Origin: Crocinitomicaceae bacterium
Lineage (GTDB): Bacteria > Bacteroidota > Bacteroidia > Flavobacteriales_D > Parvicellaceae
DNA: 51,424 nucleotides
Assembly: GCA_002716065.1 (NCBI GenBank)
Contig: PAZE01000051.1
Location: 1 to 51,424, forward strand
Direction of reading: 5' to 3'
Numbering within the stretch: position 1 is the stretch's first letter; the number at the start of each line of letters is the position of its first letter. Shown here one piece after another: positions 1-8,779 of this stretch. The position numbers and the translations under genes were made by a program. Below the pieces are notes generated by a model. It ran no database searches, was not told where the DNA came from, and saw only the letters and a list, made by a program, of their open reading frames with translations.

Positions 1-143
1 GTGGTTTTTCCTGATCCAGAGGGGCCAACAATAGCAGTGAATTCTCCTTGCTTAAAATTTATAGAAACATCGTTTAAGGCATTTACTTGAATTTCTCCCT
101 GTTGGTAGGTTTTAACTAATTTATTGGTTTCTATTACATTCAT
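1..143 (-). CDS. ABC transporter ATP-binding protein, N-terminal part (runs off the window)
   Basis: Only the first 47 codons are present. Reading from the ATG at 143, the protein opens MNVIETNKLVKTY, reaches a Walker A motif GPSGSGKT at residues 39-46 and is then cut by the window edge. This is the N-terminus of a LolD/MacB-type ATPase, which powers FtsX-family permeases in the inner membrane. It lies 10 nt after the stop of a permease gene and is the last visible gene of an operon transcribed leftwards (LolA-like protein, two permeases, ATPase). The family is clear from Walker A and context. The exact substrate, lipoprotein or lipid, cannot be told. Confidence 0.9.
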   Translation of the reverse strand, partial: MNVIETNKLVKTYQQGEIQVNALNDVSINFKQGEFTAIVGPSGSGKT

Positions 144-153
144 AGTTTAAAAT

Positions 154-1374
154 TTATAGTGCTCTTACCGCTTCTGCAGGATTCAGTTTTAAGGCTCTTC
201 TTGCAGGAATTAAAGAGGATAAGAACGTAACAACTAACGTTAGTATAGAAATACTGATGTAATTGGCAAATGATAATTTGGTATACACTCTTGTTCCTAT
301 TCCCAATTCTTCTAATCCTTCTGAAACAGCAGATAAGTCAATGCCATGAGTTCCGAAATAAGAAATAAATAGGTAGGAAAGAATTATTCCTAGTGGTGCA
401 GCTACCAATGAAATAAAAATAGTTTCCAATACAACCATTAAAAAGACCTTTCTTTTATTAAGCCCTACAGACATTAACATTCCTAACTCTTTTTTTCTTT
501 CTAAAACTGCCATAAGCATGGTATTTATAATCCCGAATGAAAGTGCAATTAATATTATTCCCATGAATATGTATATTATACTACCCATCATTTCTTGTGC
601 AAACCCTAGCTCTGGAGCTATTTGTCCCCAAGACTCAGCTTTATTCTCTGATGACTTATTGTTTATCAATGCAGTCATATTGTTAACCGTAGCTAAATCT
701 TCACAAATAATACCTAGCTCATGAATTGCCGCCGAGTTATTAAGCACCTTTTGAAGGTCTTTTTGTTTCATGTAGATGTTAGTTCTGTCAAACAATGAAC
801 TAGCTGTTTTAAAAAAACCTTCTACTTTTAATTTTAAACGCTGCTGATTGCCATCTTTATCCACAAAAGTGAGGTAGATTTTCTTTTTTACATCTAGCTT
901 TAATTTCTCTGCTAATTTTTCACCAATTATTGCGGGTTTGCTTTTGATACTATTAAAGTAACTTCCCTTTACCATGCTTTGATGAACGTTGGTAATGTTT
1001 TTCTCAGCATCTGGGTTTATGCCTATTAGTCGAACTCCTGCAGAACCGTGAGCAGTTGAAGCCATTGCTGAAACAATAGTTCGTGAACTGAAGTATTTAA
1101 TTCCTTCTTGTTTTTTTAAGAATTTTTGTAATGAATCGTAATCAACAACAGTATGCTCTAAATCTAAATTTTCAGTAAATGAAGGGTGATGAACTTGAAT
1201 GTGAGATAAATATGAATTTATAGCACTGTCCATTCGTTGTTCATTAAGCCCAAGCATCATAGAGACTGCAAAAAGACCAGACCATAATCCTAAAACCATA
1301 GAGAAAATGACTGTCAAGCTTCTGAGCTTATTTCTCCAGACATTACGCCATGCTATTTTAATAATGGTTTTCAT
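154..1374 (-). CDS. FtsX/MacB-type ABC transporter permease
   Basis: This 406-residue inner-membrane permease has the layout of LolC/LolE/MacB permeases. One N-terminal membrane helix (about residues 20-42) is followed by a large periplasmic MacB-PCD-like domain (about 45-255) and three C-terminal helices (about 260-290, 315-340 and 370-392). It ends in the typical SLIPARRALKLNPAEAVRAL tail, which couples to the ATPase. The ATG lies one base after the TAG of the upstream, frame-shifted permease, so the two are translationally coupled and probably form a heterodimer. With a LolA-like carrier gene at the head of the operon, a role in moving lipoprotein or lipid out of the inner membrane is inferred. 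Confidence 0.9.
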   Translation of the reverse strand: MKTIIKIAWRNVWRNKLRSLTVIFSMVLGLWSGLFAVSMMLGLNEQRMDSAINSYLSHIQVHHPSFTENLDLEHTVVDYDSLQKFLKKQEGIKYFSSRTIVSAMASTAHGSAGVRLIGINPDAEKNITNVHQSMVKGSYFNSIKSKPAIIGEKLAEKLKLDVKKKIYLTFVDKDGNQQRLKLKVEGFFKTASSLFDRTNIYMKQKDLQKVLNNSAAIHELGIICEDLATVNNMTALINNKSSENKAESWGQIAPELGFAQEMMGSIIYIFMGIILIALSFGIINTMLMAVLERKKELGMLMSVGLNKRKVFLMVVLETIFISLVAAPLGIILSYLFISYFGTHGIDLSAVSEGLEELGIGTRVYTKLSFANYISISILTLVVTFLSSLIPARRALKLNPAEAVRAL

Positions 1375-1375
1375 G

Positions 1376-2591
1376 CTATCTTTTCATGGCTTTAATTGGA
1401 TTTAACTTGTAAATAGTAAGAATAGGATAGAAACAAATAATTAACGAAATGAAGAAAATAATTAATCCATGAGTAATTGGAATATCATAAGAGCTCATAA
1501 ATGGAATAACTGCTTCAAAACCTTGATTTTCCATCATTTTCGACTTGATCTGAGGGGAATTCTAATGGGTTGTTGTAAAAATATAGAACAATTGGCCTAG
1601 AAAGTGCAATACCTAGAAGGATTCCAATAGCGCTTAAAAAGATAGTTTCATATACCATAGCAATCATAAGCTTTGTTTTTTTCATTCCAATAGAGATTAC
1701 CACTCCAAATTCATATTTTCTCTCCTGTGTCATCATTAAAACAGTTCCAAAAATCCCAAATGTTATGATCATATATAGAATGAAAATCATGATTAACCCA
1801 CCAGCACTATCGGCTTGTATGATTGTTTCAATCTCTGGCATCATTTCTTGCCAAGACATGATTTCATAGTCTTGATCTAACTGTTTTTTTATGGCAGCTA
1901 CAATATCTGCTTCTTCACTATATTGTTTCTTGTTTATAACCAGGTGAGTCATTAAATTATAAGCGGAAAGAAAATCTTGTGCTTTAGGTAAACTCATAAA
2001 GACACTAGTATTGTTTAAGTTAGGGTTTTTCATGTCTAAAATTCCACTTACTGGGTAAGCTCCAACAGCTTGCATACCATGATATCCTTGACCAATAAAA
2101 ATTAGCGTATCTCCAATTTTTAAATTGTAGTACTTAGCAATGCCTTTGCCAACATTAACCGAGTTGCTATTGGTTTGAAGGAGTTGACCATCTATTAATC
2201 GCTTGCTCCAATCTGTTAGAAGTTGTTCTTTTTCAGGTTCAATACCAGTAACGAAAACAAATTTTGATAAATCACCATAAGAGGAAAGACAACCGCTTTG
2301 AATTCGTTTAGTTGTGCCGGCAACATCTTCGGTTTTTTTAATTTTTTGAATTAATGAGGCATTGTACTCAAAGGTATTGTCAATGGTTTGTTCTTCCCAA
2401 AAACCATTAGAATGAATTTGAACATGACCAGAGTAAGAACCTACCACATTTTGAATCATGTTGTCATACATACCCAATTGCATAGAACGCATTAATATGG
2501 CTAAAAAAACAGCAATGACAATAGCTGTTATTGTGATGATACTTCTTTTTTTATTCCTCCATATATTTCTCCAGGCAAGCCTAATTAACAT
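1376..2591 (-). pseudogene. FtsX/MacB-type ABC permease with an apparent -1 frameshift near its 3' end
   Basis: The open frame from 2591 encodes 358 residues starting MLIRLAWRNIWRNKKRS, with the same one-plus-three helix layout as the neighbouring permease. After YNNPLEFPSDQVE it turns into a short unrelated tail and stops at 1515. In the next frame the expected ending continues without a break, MMENQGFEAVIPF and on to KLNPIKAMKR with TAG at 1376-1378. Restoring one A in the coding-strand A-run (plus-strand T-run 1537-1540) would give a full-length protein of about 404 residues. The lesion could be a sequencing error, a real mutation or homopolymer slippage. The shared operon and one-base spacing to the next permease suggest the intact gene is the norm. 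Confidence 0.8.
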
Positions 2592-2596
2592 TTCAT

Positions 2597-3337
2597 TTAT
2601 TTTAGTCTAGAAACATATTGTGTGGTGAAGTAATTAGATGGTATTTCAACATCAAAGTTCCAATTTTTATATTCGATTATGGTCTTATTACCTTCATCGT
2701 CTAAAGGGATAAATTCTATTTTAGATGGTAGCTTTTTGTTTCCAAATAGTTGAACATTATAGCCCTCCATTAAATTTACAATTTCTAGATCCTCATCATA
2801 AAACTCAACTTTTAATTGCATAAAGTCTTTTTGGTCAATCCAAACCACTAATTTACCCCATACCACAGTAGCTTCTTGCTTAGGTGACAATTCTAATTTC
2901 CAACATTTAAGTTCTCTCACTTGTTCTTCACCAATTATTTTGTGAGAATAATCTACCACCATTGAAGATTGTTTTACCAAATCGTCATTTGTTAAATCTG
3001 TGCCCATAAAACTTTGGTTCATCATTGAGGGAGGGAGCTTTATGGTTCGCTCCAATGAAGGTAAATAGTTCCAAACTTCATTGCCCCTTTTTAAAAAAAC
3101 AGAGCCCTTTTCTTTTGCAGGGTTTGTCACCAAGGAAACAGCATAATCATTCCCCATAGACCAATTTTTCATGGTCATAACTTTTTGCCATTTAGGTCTT
3201 ACAATAGTGATGCTCATTTCAGAGTATGAAGATTTTCCACGCATTTTACTATCTGCTTTTTCGATAATTTCATAAGCAGTTTGAGAGTTAGTAAATAGGT
3301 AAAAGAATAAAAAAGTTGTACTCAGAAGAATTTTCAT
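2597..3337 (-). CDS. LolA-like outer-membrane lipoprotein-sorting protein
   Basis: This is a 246-residue exported protein. An N-terminal signal peptide (MKILLSTTFLFFYLFTNSQT) precedes a beta-rich domain of the LolA-like/COG2834 type, recognisable from AYEIIEKADSKMRGKSSYSEM, the PKWQKVMTMKNWSMG stretch, GNEVWNYLPSLERTIKLPPSMM and MGTDLTNDDL. Members are periplasmic carriers with a hydrophobic cavity, usually encoded beside FtsX permeases, as here: it is the first gene of the operon and ends 5 bases before the first permease. Cargo is not evident. It is divergent from the ABC-F gene. A TATCTTTG -7-like element on the minus strand (3361-3368) lies 24 bases upstream. Confidence 0.85.
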   Translation of the reverse strand: MKILLSTTFLFFYLFTNSQTAYEIIEKADSKMRGKSSYSEMSITIVRPKWQKVMTMKNWSMGNDYAVSLVTNPAKEKGSVFLKRGNEVWNYLPSLERTIKLPPSMMNQSFMGTDLTNDDLVKQSSMVVDYSHKIIGEEQVRELKCWKLELSPKQEATVVWGKLVVWIDQKDFMQLKVEFYDEDLEIVNLMEGYNVQLFGNKKLPSKIEFIPLDDEGNKTIIEYKNWNFDVEIPSNYFTTQYVSRLK

Positions 3338-3360
3338 TTGTTATGAATAGTTGTTCTTAT

Positions 3361-3368
3361 CAAAGATA
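3361..3368 (-). promoter_or_regulatory. -7 promoter element (TATCTTTG) for the LolA/ABC operon
   Basis: The minus strand reads TATCTTTG, matching the Bacteroidetes TAnnTTTG element, 24 bases before the LolA-like start codon. No well-placed upstream TTG was found, so only the -7 part is supported. Confidence 0.4.
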
Positions 3369-3398
3369 GCTTATTTATATTTTGTACGTTTATAATCA

Positions 3399-5270
3399 AT
3401 GAACTATTTGTCTGTTGAAAATATAAGTAAATCATATGGGGAGAGAGTGCTTTTTCAGGATCTTACTTTTGGTTTAAGTAAGGGGGATAAAGTAGCACTT
3501 ATTGCCAACAATGGAACCGGTAAAACCAGCATGCTGAAAATAATAGCAGGTGAAGATGTTTCTGAGGGTGGAAAAATAACATTACGAAAAGGTATTCGAG
3601 TAGGTTATTTAAATCAAGATCCTCAATTTGAGGATCAGCATACTGTTAAAGAATTAATTGATGCTTCAAATTCAAAGTTTATAGCTATAATAAATGAATA
3701 TGAAGCTGCTCTTGCTGCTCAATCACAAGATTATAATCAAGAAAATATTGCTCGCTTTGACGCTGCTACTGAAAAAATGGATGAGGTTGATGGGTGGAAT
3801 TACGATCAGCTGATGAAACAAGTGCTTTCTAAGTTTAGAATTTCTGATTTAACTCAAAAGGCAAAAAATCTTTCTGGAGGTCAAAAAAAAAGGCTTTCGT
3901 TAGCCATGTTGTTATTGGATGAGCCAGAGCTTCTATTATTAGATGAGCCTACCAACCATTTAGATGTTGAAATGATTGAATGGTTGGAGAGATATCTTCA
4001 ACAGCAGAGAATTACCTTGCTTATGATTACTCACGATCGCTACTTTTTAGACAGAGTATGTAATCATATTCTAGAGCTTGAAGACGGTAAGTTGTATCAT
4101 CATAAAGGAAATTACAGTTATTTTCTTCAAAAAAGAGCAGAAAGAGAAGAGGTGTATAGTACTGAAATTTCTAAGGCGTCAAGACTAATGAAAAAGGAGC
4201 TAGATTGGATTAGAAGATCTCCAAAGGCAAGAACAACCAAGTCAAAATCTAGAGTAACTAATTTTCACAAAATAAAAGAAAAGGCAAATAGTAAAAAAAT
4301 AAAACAAGAGCTAAATCTTGAGGTGAAAATGAGCCGGGTTGGAGGGAAAATATTAGAGCTTAAAAAAGTATATAAAAGCTATGATGGATTAGATATCATA
4401 AAAGGGTTTGATTACACTTTTAAAAAGGGAGAACGAATAGGTATAATTGGAGAAAATGGAGTGGGTAAATCTACTTTCTTAAATGTGATAACTCAAAGGG
4501 AACAAGCTGATAGTGGTAAAATTAACACAGGAGAAACCATTACTTACCGCGAATTTACCCAACAGGGAATTAGTATTAAAGAGGATAAGAGAGTTATAGA
4601 TGTTCTTAAGGACATAGCTGAAGTAATTGTAATGGCAGATGGAAAAAAAGTAAGCGCATCTCAATTTTTAGAACATTTTATGTTTACTGCTCAGATGCAA
4701 TACACTTATGTTTCTAAATTAAGTGGTGGTGAAAGAAGAAGATTGCACTTGCTTACAGTCTTAATTAAAAACCCAAATTTTTTAATTCTTGATGAGCCCA
4801 CCAATGATCTAGATTTATTAACCTTAAATAAATTGGAAGAGTTTTTAATTCAGTTTAAGGGTTGTTTAATAATCGTTTCTCACGATCGATATTTTATGGA
4901 TAAGCTAGTTGATCATTTATTTGTATTTAAGGGAGGGGGAGAAATACAAGATTATTATTGTTCTTACTCTGAATACAGAAAGAAAATATCCAATCAGAAA
5001 AAAGAAATCAAAAAAGAAATTGTTTCTCAAGAAAATGCTCAGGGTTCAGTTAAGAAAAAAAGAACCTATAGTGAAAGTATTGAATTCGATAAAATTGAAA
5101 AGGAAATAGATGGTTTAGAAGCACAAAAACAACAAATAGAAAAATCTTTACTCGATACAAATTTAGATTACGATACTATACTAGAGAAATCCAATAAATT
5201 AGGTGATATTATACAGCTTATTGAAGATAAAACCATTCGTTGGATGGAACTAGAGGAAAAAGGGGGCTGA
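3399..5270 (+). CDS. ABC-F family ATPase (Uup-like)
   Basis: This 623-residue soluble protein has two ATP-binding cassettes and no membrane segments. The first has Walker A NNGTGKTS (residues 37-44), signature LSGGQKKR and Walker B LLLLDEPTNHLD. The second has GENGVGKST, LSGGERRR and LILDEPTNDLD. An ABC-F linker rich in Arg/Lys lies between them (about 240-305), and a C-terminal charged coiled coil (about 540-620) resembles that of Uup. ABC-F proteins act on ribosomes or on branched DNA intermediates; the coiled-coil tail favours the Uup group. It is monocistronic, divergent from the LolA operon, with BipA following after 136 bases. An antibiotic-resistance ABC-F cannot be excluded but is less likely. 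Confidence 0.93.
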   Translation: MNYLSVENISKSYGERVLFQDLTFGLSKGDKVALIANNGTGKTSMLKIIAGEDVSEGGKITLRKGIRVGYLNQDPQFEDQHTVKELIDASNSKFIAIINEYEAALAAQSQDYNQENIARFDAATEKMDEVDGWNYDQLMKQVLSKFRISDLTQKAKNLSGGQKKRLSLAMLLLDEPELLLLDEPTNHLDVEMIEWLERYLQQQRITLLMITHDRYFLDRVCNHILELEDGKLYHHKGNYSYFLQKRAEREEVYSTEISKASRLMKKELDWIRRSPKARTTKSKSRVTNFHKIKEKANSKKIKQELNLEVKMSRVGGKILELKKVYKSYDGLDIIKGFDYTFKKGERIGIIGENGVGKSTFLNVITQREQADSGKINTGETITYREFTQQGISIKEDKRVIDVLKDIAEVIVMADGKKVSASQFLEHFMFTAQMQYTYVSKLSGGERRRLHLLTVLIKNPNFLILDEPTNDLDLLTLNKLEEFLIQFKGCLIIVSHDRYFMDKLVDHLFVFKGGGEIQDYYCSYSEYRKKISNQKKEIKKEIVSQENAQGSVKKKRTYSESIEFDKIEKEIDGLEAQKQQIEKSLLDTNLDYDTILEKSNKLGDIIQLIEDKTIRWMELEEKGG

Positions 5271-5380
5271 TTTATTTAATTCTTCTTTATTTGTGCTTTT
5301 TTAAATCAAAAATAAACTCATTTTAACAGATGTCTAATTTAACAATGAGTTAAAAATGCCCTTTGTTAATTTGCTTTCCC

Positions 5381-5388
5381 TACATTTG
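5381..5388 (+). promoter_or_regulatory. -7 promoter element (TACATTTG) upstream of bipA
   Basis: TACATTTG fits the Bacteroidetes -7 consensus TAnnTTTG and lies 18 bases before the bipA start codon. A TTTG at 5362-5365 is present, but the spacer of 15 is shorter than usual, so the -33 assignment is unsure. Confidence 0.5.
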
Positions 5389-5406
5389 CGCCTTTAAAAT
5401 TTAAAA

Positions 5407-7197
5407 ATGAATATTAGAAACATTGCCATTATAGCTCATGTCGACCATGGTAAAACTACGTTGGTAGATAAATTAATTTATGCATGTAAAGCTGCGGATG
5501 ATAGAAAGCAAACCAAGGAGCTAATCTTGGATAATAATGATTTGGAAAAAGAAAGAGGAATTACCATTCTTTCTAAGAATGTTTCTGTCAGCTATAAGGA
5601 TACAAAAATTAATATTATAGATACTCCTGGTCACGCAGATTTTGGCGGTGAGGTGGAAAGAGTGCTAAATATGGCCGATGGGGTGCTTTTATTGGTAGAT
5701 GCTTTTGAAGGGCCAATGCCCCAAACACGTTTTGTTCTACAGAAAGCAATTGAACTTGGACTAAAACCTATAGTTGTAATTAATAAAGTAGATAAAGAAA
5801 ATTGCACACCTGATGAGGTTCAAGAGAAAGTGTTTGATTTAATGTTTAATCTTGATGCTTCTGAAGAGCAGCTTGATTTTCCTACTGTTTTTGGATCTGC
5901 TAAAAATGGGTGGATGAGTATGGATCATACTGAACCCACTGATAATATTATACCTCTTTTAGATTCAATTGTTGAGTTTATTCCTTCACCAAAAGTTGAA
6001 CAAGGCAATACACAACTTCTTATTACCTCTTTAGATTTCTCTTCTTTTATTGGCAGAATTGCTATTGGAAGATTGCAAAGAGGTGAACTCAAAGTAGGCC
6101 AGCAGGTTGCACTAATTAAAAGAGATGGCAGTGTTGTGAAAAGCAGACTTAAAGAATTGTATCTTTTTGAAGGGTTGGGAAAAGTAAAGGTAGATAAGGT
6201 AAATGCTGGTGATATATGTGCTATTGTTGGTATAGATGGATTTGAAATTGGAGATACTATTGCAGATATTGATTCTCCTGAAGCATTGCCTACAATTTCC
6301 ATTGATGAGCCTACAATGAGTATGTTATTTACTATAAATGACTCTCCGTTTTTCGGTAAAGAAGGGAAGTTTGTTACTTCAAGGCACATAAAAGACAGAT
6401 TAGAAAAAGAATTAGAGAAAAATTTAGCTCTAAGAGTTGAAGACACTGGTTCTGCAGATTCCTTTAATGTTTTTGGAAGAGGAGTTCTGCACCTTTCTGT
6501 TTTAATTGAAACTATGAGAAGAGAGGGGTATGAATTACAGGTGGGTCAACCTCAAGTTATTATCAAAGAAATTGATGGGGTAAAATGTGAGCCAGTTGAA
6601 GAGCTTACTATTGATTTGCCTGAAAATGTTTCTGGAAAAGCCATAGAAATGGTAAACATTCGAAAAGGGGAGATGTTGAGTATGGAGCCTAAAGGAGATC
6701 GAATGATTTTAGAGTTTACCATTCCTTCAAGAGGAATTATAGGTCTACGTAATTACTTACTTACAGCAACTGCAGGTGAAGCGATTATGTCTCATCGTTT
6801 TGTAGATTTTCAACCTTTCAAAGGAGATATAGCAGGCAGACTTAATGGTTCATTGATCTCTATGGAAAATGGAAAGTCTATTCCTTTTAGTTTGAGTAAT
6901 CTTCAAGACAGGGGGAAGTTTTTTGTTGATCCAAATGAAGATATATATGAAGGACAGGTGATTGGAGAGCATACTAGAGCAAGTGATTTAACTGTAAATG
7001 TTACAAAGACTAAAAAACTTACCAATATGCGCTCTGCAGGAGCAGATGATAAGGCTAAGATTGCACCGGCTATTAAATTTACTTTGGAAGAGGCGTTAGA
7101 ATACATTCAATCTGATGAATATGTTGAGGTAACACCGTCTTGTATACGGTTAAGAAAGGTGCTTTTAAAAGAGGTAGAAAGAAAAAGAAAGAAATAA
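5407..7197 (+). CDS. typA: Translational GTPase BipA/TypA
   Basis: This is a 596-residue GTPase of the elongation-factor family. It begins [19 protein letters not shown], a G1 loop AHVDHGKT, with the switch-I region ERGITI, G3 [12 protein letters not shown] and G4 NKVDKENC, followed by beta-barrel, EF-G III/V-like and the BipA-specific C-terminal domains. Length agrees with BipA (about 590-610). BipA binds 70S ribosomes and helps 50S assembly and stress or low-temperature growth. The gene stands alone with its own -7 element, and its 3' end faces the proteorhodopsin gene 74 bases away. Confidence 0.97.
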   Translation: MNIRNIAIIAHVDHGKTTLVDKLIYACKAADDRKQTKELILDNNDLEKERGITILSKNVSVSYKDTKINIIDTPGHADFGGEVERVLNMADGVLLLVDAFEGPMPQTRFVLQKAIELGLKPIVVINKVDKENCTPDEVQEKVFDLMFNLDASEEQLDFPTVFGSAKNGWMSMDHTEPTDNIIPLLDSIVEFIPSPKVEQGNTQLLITSLDFSSFIGRIAIGRLQRGELKVGQQVALIKRDGSVVKSRLKELYLFEGLGKVKVDKVNAGDICAIVGIDGFEIGDTIADIDSPEALPTISIDEPTMSMLFTINDSPFFGKEGKFVTSRHIKDRLEKELEKNLALRVEDTGSADSFNVFGRGVLHLSVLIETMRREGYELQVGQPQVIIKEIDGVKCEPVEELTIDLPENVSGKAIEMVNIRKGEMLSMEPKGDRMILEFTIPSRGIIGLRNYLLTATAGEAIMSHRFVDFQPFKGDIAGRLNGSLISMENGKSIPFSLSNLQDRGKFFVDPNEDIYEGQVIGEHTRASDLTVNVTKTKKLTNMRSAGADDKAKIAPAIKFTLEEALEYIQSDEYVEVTPSCIRLRKVLLKEVERKRKK

Positions 7198-7271
7198 GGG
7201 ACCCCAAGTCACACAAACGTATGATGAAGAAATAATTGTTGGGAATGAAGCTGAGGCCCCTATATGGTTTA

Positions 7272-8066
7272 TTATGCAGTTACTTCTTTAGATGAGGCAA
7301 CAGCTAAGTTGTAAACCACTAATCCGAATCCAATTTTATTGATTGCATCTCCAATATTGTAAATTACATCCATGTCAATATTTTTTAATCCAAATAACAC
7401 ACCTTCAGCACCATACCATCCTGTAGTTCCTGCCATGTATCCAAGAGGATAAATAGCCCAACCAATTAGTACAAATTTGCATAAAATGTTATGTGCTTTA
7501 AGTACATTTCCACCTGCTTGGGTAGCTAATCCTTTAGCTTTTCCAAACATTATTAAGTAAACAATATAGAAGTAAGCTAGTCCAGAAACTAATCCCCATA
7601 ATGCAGCATTACTGCTATTTACTGCCTCACCGAAATATCCTGTTACCAACATTACAGTCGATGCTCCTATTAGGGTCCACATTAACTTTTTAGTTGCTCC
7701 TGCAGCTCTAAGTATTAAATAAAACTCAACGCACATTAAGGGAACTGTTAAAATCCAATCTACATACCTGAAAAATGTAGGAGATGCATTTCCAAGTACT
7801 GCTGGATCTGTGGAAAGTACACCATCAATATAAGCATTGGTTGCCCAATAATCACGCATGTAATAATAATGTACAGCTGCAATGAAAGTTATTAATCCTG
7901 AAACAAGTATGGATGTTTTCCATTTCTTGTCAAAATTGTTCATTGATAAAAAGAAAAATGCAGATGCTGCCATCATAGCCATACATCCTACAAAAAATGT
8001 AAAGCCAACAAAGTCGTTGTCTGCCATTTTAGGGGTCATTAAGAAAAGGTTATTTAAGGTATTCAT
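7272..8066 (-). CDS. Proteorhodopsin, green-tuned light-driven proton pump
   Basis: This is a 264-residue, seven-helix retinal protein. Helix C reads RYVDWILTVPLMCVEF, giving the proton-pump set D103 (Schiff-base counter-ion), T107 and E114 (proton donor), the DTE motif. The colour-tuning position three residues after VP is Met (M111), which goes with green absorption. H66 (AAVHYYY) corresponds to the conserved helix-B His and K244 (DAINKIGFG) is the retinal Schiff-base lysine. Light-driven outward H+ pumping is therefore expected. No retinal-forming blh or carotenoid genes are in the window, so retinal must come from elsewhere. The upstream region holds four TTTGTTTAAC-type elements also found before the photolyase/pterin operon. 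Confidence 0.98.
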   Translation of the reverse strand: MNTLNNLFLMTPKMADNDFVGFTFFVGCMAMMAASAFFFLSMNNFDKKWKTSILVSGLITFIAAVHYYYMRDYWATNAYIDGVLSTDPAVLGNASPTFFRYVDWILTVPLMCVEFYLILRAAGATKKLMWTLIGASTVMLVTGYFGEAVNSSNAALWGLVSGLAYFYIVYLIMFGKAKGLATQAGGNVLKAHNILCKFVLIGWAIYPLGYMAGTTGWYGAEGVLFGLKNIDMDVIYNIGDAINKIGFGLVVYNLAVASSKEVTA

Positions 8067-8082
8067 GATTATAAATTTTATT

Positions 8083-8180
8083 TTTGTTTAACAATTATAC
8101 TGTAAAGTTAAACAGAATACATCAATATTAACTTTTGTTTAATAAATTGTTGAAGTTTTAGTAAAAAAAAGTTAAACAAA
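8083..8180. promoter_or_regulatory. Four TTTGTTTAAC-type elements upstream of proteorhodopsin
   Basis: TTTGTTTAAC occurs at 8083-8092 (plus), as GTTAAACAGA at 8107-8116 (minus, one mismatch), TTTGTTTAAT at 8134-8143 (plus, one mismatch) and GTTAAACAAA at 8171-8180 (minus, exact). The first plus/minus pair is 14 bases apart, exactly as in the photolyase/pterin operon upstream region. A -7-like TAACTTTA on the minus strand (8103-8110) overlaps the second element, so binding there could block transcription. The regulator is not known from this window. Confidence 0.7.
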
Positions 8181-8212
8181 AATGAATTTTGTATATTTAA
8201 TAAAACATACAC

Positions 8213-8773
8213 ATGAAAAAATTAGCTCTTCCCATATGTCTTCTTTTATTGATATTTACAGTTGAATCCTGTAAAAAGGGTTGCACAGATCCATATGCTC
8301 AAAATTATAATCCCAATAGAGAGATTGATAATGGTTCATGTAATTTTTACAGTCATGTTGTTTTGTACTCCGTTAATATTCATAGTATTCCCGAATTGAA
8401 TTCTCTTGGTTATCCTTGGGATGCAGGTTTTGGTAACGATTTAGATGATGACAATACTTATCCTGATTTATTTGTCTCATTTAAAGCTGATAATGGATAC
8501 TCCTTTATTCCAAACACCTATTTTCCTACAATAGACCCAAACAATGCTTTAGTTTATCAAGAAGTATATCCTGCTTTAAGTTTGTCATCTTGGCAAGAAG
8601 GTGGTTTTTGGGTTTTTCTTTCTGAAATAGATTTTCCTTTTGAAGAAGAATTTATTGATTCTGTTTTTGTTGATCCATTTGATTACGATGCAAGATTCAA
8701 TAGGTTTAAAGACACCCTTATGGTTACAAAAGGAAATATTCAACTAACAGCCAACATGAATTGGGTAGAGTAG
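8213..8773 (+). CDS. Lipoprotein with a GCTDPYAQNYNP Cys motif
   Basis: The product is 186 residues with a lipoprotein signal: hydrophobic stretch LALPICLLLLIFTVE, then a lipobox with the modified Cys at position 20. Right after it comes GCTDPYAQNYNPNREIDNGSC, cut short here as the well-known Bacteroidetes motif GCTDP...NYNP...DNGSC that occurs in many secreted proteins. The remainder is acidic and beta-rich with no recognised domain. It is divergent from proteorhodopsin and shares its upstream region, so it could respond to the same regulator, although no good promoter element was seen on this side. Its 3' end is 6 bases from the convergent TPM gene. Function unknown. Confidence 0.75.
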   Translation: MKKLALPICLLLLIFTVESCKKGCTDPYAQNYNPNREIDNGSCNFYSHVVLYSVNIHSIPELNSLGYPWDAGFGNDLDDDNTYPDLFVSFKADNGYSFIPNTYFPTIDPNNALVYQEVYPALSLSSWQEGGFWVFLSEIDFPFEEEFIDSVFVDPFDYDARFNRFKDTLMVTKGNIQLTANMNWVE

Positions 8774-8779
8774 TAAAGT

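Noticed and set aside
518-724. Plus-strand open frame of 68 codons inside the FtsX permease
   Set aside because: Antisense to a well-supported coding region, with no family pattern and low-complexity composition.
5925-6446. 173-codon minus-strand frame within bipA
   Set aside because: Lies fully inside the clearly coding bipA gene; the translated sequence is Ser/Pro/Ile-rich shadow sequence with no domain.
7198-7271. GGGACCCC...GGCCCCT pairing between bipA and proteorhodopsin
   Set aside because: Arms pair with a mismatch over a loop of more than 50 bases; no known RNA family matches.
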